From: Lachnospira sp. UBA4285
Lineage (GTDB): Bacteria > Bacillota > Clostridia > Lachnospirales > Lachnospiraceae
Reading direction: 5' to 3'
DNA length: 17,830 nucleotides
Assembly: GCA_002394965.1 (NCBI GenBank)
Contig: DGVL01000151.1
Coordinates: 1 to 17,830 of the forward strand
Below are positions 14,587 through 17,830 of this stretch, piece by piece. Under the pieces are notes generated by a model, which saw only the letters and a program-made list of their open reading frames with translations, had not been told where the DNA came from and ran no database searches. A program made the translations under genes and the position numbers. The stretch's first letter is position 1. The number at the start of each line of letters is the position of its first letter.

Positions 14587-15807
14587 TTGTACAGCAAGAT
14601 ACGCAAGAAATTCATCAAAGTCCTGATGGCGGCCTTTCTGATCATCATGTTTTTCCTGATGCTCGGCCTGGATCTGTCTTACATTGTCAGGCTGTATCAG
14701 ACATTTGACACGCGGTTCAACATCATTCTGTCGATTGAGCAGATCTTCAGTGATGCGCGCCGCCCGGATGCCGGCAGCTACAACCTGGATCTCAAGAATG
14801 AGATCCGTTATTTCACGGTCACGCTGGACAATACGGGCAGTATCGTGAAGACGGACATGTCTCATGTCTCGTCTGCCGACGAGCAGGAGGCGGAGTTCCT
14901 GACAGAAAAGTGGGGCACCGGATCGGACAAGTTCGACCGCATCGTCCCGTATGACGAAGGTTTCTACTGCCTGCGGATCGTGCGGACCGAGACCGGATGG
15001 TTTGATATCTGGCTGGAGGTCACCACTCTGGTGGAGAATGTCCACTATATGTTCATCATCACCTTCGGCGCCATGATTCTGATCGATATCCTGATCTTCG
15101 TCTTTCTCTGGCTGTACTCGAAGAAGGCTGTGGCGCCGATTGTGGAGAGCATGAGCAAGCAAAAGCAATTCATTACCAACGCCGGCCACGAGCTGAAAAC
15201 TCCGCTTGCCGTCATCTCGGCGAACACGGAGGTCCTCGAGATGACCTACGGGGAAAATGAGTGGACACAGAGTACCATGCATCAGGTAAAACGGCTGTCC
15301 GCACTTGTCGCGAACCTGATTCAGATGGCGCGCATGGAGGAGGACACGGATGTGGTGACGCTTCAGGATGTCCAGGTGTCTGACGTCGTGGAGGATGCCG
15401 CCTCGTCCTTCAGGACCGTTGCGGAAAACCAGGGGAAACGCCTGGAGTCGGAGGTGGCAGGAGACATTGTCCTTCACACGGATAAGGCGATGTACACGGA
15501 GATCGTCAACATCCTGCTTGACAATGCGGTCAAGTACTGCGATGACGGCGGCTGCATCCGGGTTGAGCTCTCGAGAGACAGGAAACGCACGTGCCTGTCG
15601 GTGAGCAATGACTACGCAGACGGGGAAGAGGTTGACTACAGCCGGTTTTTCGAGCGCTTCTACCGGGCGGACACGGCGCACACCAGCAGCAGAAAGAGCG
15701 GCTACGGCATAGGCCTTTCCATGGCGCAGAGCATCGCGGGAATGCTGAAGGCAGACATCAGAGTCAGCTACAGGGATTCGCGGATCTGTTTTCAGGTGTA
15801 TCTCTGA
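14587..15807 (+). CDS. Sensor histidine kinase (membrane-bound)
   Basis: This ~406-residue kinase pairs with the preceding response regulator. A first membrane helix (about 11-32) and a second (about 154-177) flank a ~120-residue extracytoplasmic sensor region with no recognised fold. Only about 17 residues separate the second helix from the H-box, so a full HAMP domain appears absent. Catalytic blocks: H-box FITNAGHELKTPLAVI with phospho-accepting H201; N-box NILLDNAVKYCDDGG; F-box FFERFYRAD; G-box GYGIGLSMAQ. The likely start is the unusual TTG at 14587, behind GGGAGTGAGG; the encoded YSKIRKKFI beginning is typical of this class and there is no better ATG before the first helix. Confidence 0.92.
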   Translation: MYSKIRKKFIKVLMAAFLIIMFFLMLGLDLSYIVRLYQTFDTRFNIILSIEQIFSDARRPDAGSYNLDLKNEIRYFTVTLDNTGSIVKTDMSHVSSADEQEAEFLTEKWGTGSDKFDRIVPYDEGFYCLRIVRTETGWFDIWLEVTTLVENVHYMFIITFGAMILIDILIFVFLWLYSKKAVAPIVESMSKQKQFITNAGHELKTPLAVISANTEVLEMTYGENEWTQSTMHQVKRLSALVANLIQMARMEEDTDVVTLQDVQVSDVVEDAASSFRTVAENQGKRLESEVAGDIVLHTDKAMYTEIVNILLDNAVKYCDDGGCIRVELSRDRKRTCLSVSNDYADGEEVDYSRFFERFYRADTAHTSSRKSGYGIGLSMAQSIAGMLKADIRVSYRDSRICFQVYL

Positions 15808-15840
15808 TGCCTGCCGGGAAGAAGACAAGGAGACGGAGAC

Positions 15841-16248
15841 GTGATCAGTCAGAACAAAGTACGACTCATGGCGGTTTCGGCAATCTGCCGGAAACACGGT
15901 GTTGACCGGAAACTGTATGCTGCCGGTATCTCCAGGCTCCGCTACTGTGTCACGGAATCCCTCCGGACAGGCCTGATCACCGCCGCGGCGCTTGTTTTCA
16001 TGAAGATCCTGCAGTGCCTGGTGAGCGGCGGGTGGATTGCCGTGGCGGAAGATGTCCGTCTGACAGGCTTCCGGGCATTTTTCGGGTTGTTTCACCCGGC
16101 ATTTGACATATGTTTTATCGGCGCTTACATGCTGTTTGCGTTCTGGTGGTACGGCAAGAGTTACGAGAGGGTTTCGGAAGAAGCGAAAAAGGAGAAGACC
16201 CGGCGCGAGCTGATTGCACGACTGGACCAGCCGCAGCGGACGAAATGA
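15841..16248 (+). CDS. Unrecognised small membrane protein
   Basis: I do not recognise this 135-residue protein. It has a basic N-terminal segment (about 1-40), a hydrophobic helix at about 42-64, a second at about 84-105 ending in FWWYGKSYERV, and a highly charged C-terminal tail (EEAKKEKTRRE). The GTG start at 15841 is well supported by AAGGAG eight bases upstream. It lies 33 bases after the histidine kinase and three bases before the next membrane protein, so it is probably co-transcribed with both. It could be an accessory subunit of the sensor kinase or of the following membrane protein; neither is shown by sequence. Confidence 0.65.
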   Translation: MISQNKVRLMAVSAICRKHGVDRKLYAAGISRLRYCVTESLRTGLITAAALVFMKILQCLVSGGWIAVAEDVRLTGFRAFFGLFHPAFDICFIGAYMLFAFWWYGKSYERVSEEAKKEKTRRELIARLDQPQRTK

Positions 16249-16251
16249 GGA

Positions 16252-17244
16252 ATGGGTACTTTACTTGAAGTAAAGGAAAAGATCATTACGTTTATCGAGG
16301 CGCACCGCAGATGGGTTGAACGGTGTATTCGCTTTGTTCTGGCGCTTGTTTCCATAACAACAGTCGTTGCAGGCCTGGGATATTCCGAGACGCTGATTGT
16401 GCCGTGGATGTATTTTATTCTGGCAGTCATCTGCGCTTTTTTCCCGGTCGCTGTCACGGCTGCCGTTGACCTGGTCCTGATTATCGTGCAGATCTACGGC
16501 TTTTCAAAGCTTCTGGCATTCTCGGTGATGCTTCTTTTCCTGATCCTGTACCTGCTGTATTACCGTTTCGCCCCGAAGGCCGTCCTGGTTTCGATGCTCA
16601 CGATGGTGTTTGCGTACTTCCGGATTCCGCTTTTCTTTCCGGTTCTGTGCGCGCTTCTTGTCACGGGACTCCCGATTGCGGGCGTACCGGTCGGACTGTT
16701 TCTGTTTTATACGCTCAGCGGGATCAGCACGATTGAGAACACGCAGACGGTCCAGGAATCGATGAGCGCGCAGGATCTGATCGCCTACACATACAGCATG
16801 ATAGCAGGAGACCGTGAGATGATCGTCATCATCGTCTGCTCACTGATAGCTCTGACGGTCGTCAGCCTGCTCCGCTCACTTGCGGTGCCGCATGCCTTCA
16901 GCTACGCCGTCATAGCGGGGGCTGTCGGTGAAGCGGTCTTTTTCCTGATTCTGAATATGTTCCTCAATGCCGGGATCCAGATGGTTCCGTCTCTTGTCAG
17001 TATTGGCGCCGGAACATTTGCAGGTGAAATGGCGGTGCTTTTCCAGTATAATATTGACTATACGAAGTCTGAGCATCTGAGGATCGAGGACTCGGAATAC
17101 TATTACTATGTGACGGCGGTCCCGAAACAAAGGCAGGCGAGGAAAGAGCTCCGGATCACGCATATCAACGCCAGGAAGATAAAACCCGGCGCTCCCGGCG
17201 CGGGGGAGGAGCAGCCTGAGGGCGGTCCGTCTGACAGAAACTGA
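16252..17244 (+). CDS. Unrecognised polytopic membrane protein upstream of cdaA
   Basis: This 330-residue protein has about eight to nine hydrophobic segments, between residue 26 and about residue 264, followed by a soluble ~65-residue C-terminal tail. The tail begins with an acidic, tyrosine-rich patch (EDSEYYYYVTAVPK, 279-292) and ends in a Gly/Pro/Glu-rich low-complexity stretch. From memory, similar proteins with the YYYYV-AVPK motif precede cdaA in Lachnospiraceae, but I cannot verify this. No transporter signature is visible. The start, three bases after the previous stop, has only a weak ribosome site (GAGG immediately upstream), consistent with translational coupling. The gene ends 30 bases before cdaA, suggesting a role linked to c-di-AMP synthesis or the cell envelope. 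Confidence 0.7.
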   Translation: MGTLLEVKEKIITFIEAHRRWVERCIRFVLALVSITTVVAGLGYSETLIVPWMYFILAVICAFFPVAVTAAVDLVLIIVQIYGFSKLLAFSVMLLFLILYLLYYRFAPKAVLVSMLTMVFAYFRIPLFFPVLCALLVTGLPIAGVPVGLFLFYTLSGISTIENTQTVQESMSAQDLIAYTYSMIAGDREMIVIIVCSLIALTVVSLLRSLAVPHAFSYAVIAGAVGEAVFFLILNMFLNAGIQMVPSLVSIGAGTFAGEMAVLFQYNIDYTKSEHLRIEDSEYYYYVTAVPKQRQARKELRITHINARKIKPGAPGAGEEQPEGGPSDRN

Positions 17245-17274
17245 ATCGAGAGTACACGAGAGGACTTTCAGACA

Positions 17275-17830
17275 GTGAATTATGCAACCAGGATTTTCTC
17301 GAATTATTATATACCGTCGCTGCAGATCTCGAATGTGATAGAAATTGCCTTTATGGCGTTTGTTCTGTATTATGTTCTGCTCTGGATCAAGAATACCCGC
17401 GCGTTTGCGCTCATGCGCGGGCTGATCATCCTGGCCGCCTTTTCGTTCCTGGCCGTCGCGCTGCAGCTCAAGACGCTCATCTGGATCGTGCAGCGGACAT
17501 TTTCCGTCGGTTTTATCGCACTGGTGATCATCTTCCAGCCGGAGCTGCGCCGTGTTCTCGAACAGCTCGGACAGGGGCAGCTGATGGGGCGGCTCCTGAA
17601 AAACAGCGGCCGCGAGGATTCCCGGGGCGAACGTTTCAGCAGACACACCGAGGATGAGCTTATCCGGGCGGCATTCGCCATGGGATCTGCGAAGACCGGC
17701 GCGCTGATCGTGATCGAGAAGAACATGGAGCTGGTGGAATTTATCAAGACCGGTATTGCGGTGGACGGCATTGTCTCCAGTCAGCTTCTGATCAATATTT
17801 TCGAGCACAACACGCCGCTTCACGACGGCG
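17275..17830 (+). CDS. cdaA: CdaA-type diadenylate cyclase (5' part; runs off right edge)
   Basis: The first 185 residues of a membrane-bound c-di-AMP synthase. A GTG start at 17275 follows GAGAGGA. Three hydrophobic helices (about 20-38, 47-63 and 68-88) are followed by the family hallmark FQPELRRVLEQLGQG (87-101), a linker, and the DAC domain: GALIVIEKN (142-150), then NTPLHDG, where the window ends inside the catalytic Asp-Gly-Ala motif. About 90-100 residues, including the RHR motif, are missing. CdaA condenses two ATP into c-di-AMP, which controls potassium and osmolyte transport and cell-wall homeostasis in Firmicutes. In most Firmicutes the CdaR/YbbR regulator and glmM follow; whether they do here is outside the window. 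Confidence 0.93.
   Translation, partial: MNYATRIFSNYYIPSLQISNVIEIAFMAFVLYYVLLWIKNTRAFALMRGLIILAAFSFLAVALQLKTLIWIVQRTFSVGFIALVIIFQPELRRVLEQLGQGQLMGRLLKNSGREDSRGERFSRHTEDELIRAAFAMGSAKTGALIVIEKNMELVEFIKTGIAVDGIVSSQLLINIFEHNTPLHDG

Noticed and set aside
14089..16095. A 668-codon open frame on the - strand across the response regulator, kinase and small membrane protein genes.
   Set aside because: The + strand carries complete receiver, winged-helix and histidine kinase motifs in well-started genes; the antisense translation is rich in His/Arg/Gln with no recognisable domain. It is a by-product of codon bias.

Overview
The window looks like a chromosomal segment of a strictly anaerobic, fairly GC-rich Firmicute, most likely a Clostridia/Lachnospiraceae-type organism. 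This is an inference from many cysteine-rich soluble redox proteins, strong GGAGG-type ribosome binding sites, compact same-strand operons, a CdaA-type diadenylate cyclase and a Firmicute-style OmpR/histidine kinase pair. All genes are on the + strand. No tRNA, rRNA, CRISPR array or insertion sequence was seen, and no stretch over 300 bases lacks a gene.

Region 1 (1-10170) is one tightly packed redox operon: the 3' end of fumC (class II fumarase), hdrB, hdrC, hdrA, an mvhD/flxD-like gene, two ferredoxin-domain proteins, a flxA-like FAD/NAD(P) oxidoreductase, an SdhB/FrdB-like iron-sulfur subunit, an FrdA/TfrA-like flavoprotein and an LDH-fold malate dehydrogenase, closed by tandem hairpins and an intrinsic terminator. 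The gene set covers oxaloacetate -> malate -> fumarate -> succinate and places a soluble fumarate reductase beside a complete NADH-oxidising, HdrABC-FlxABCD-type electron-bifurcating module. My working hypothesis is a cytosolic NADH:fumarate/ferredoxin bifurcating system, in which fumarate is the high-potential acceptor and ferredoxin the low-potential one. No membrane anchor or cytochrome b gene is present.

Region 2 (10172-13176) begins with a perfect consensus promoter (TTGACA-N17-TATAAT) and palindromes over the likely transcription start. It carries an NhaC-family antiporter and, overlapping its stop codon, a stand-alone LanC-like protein with an altered (Cys-Cys-Cys) predicted zinc site. 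It ends in a strong terminator.

Region 3 (13177-17830) is a signalling cluster: a small alarmone ((p)ppGpp) synthetase, an overlapping OmpR-type response regulator, a sensor histidine kinase, two unrecognised membrane proteins, and the 5' part of cdaA (c-di-AMP synthase), which runs off the right edge. No terminator is visible between these genes, so alarmone and c-di-AMP synthesis may be co-transcribed.
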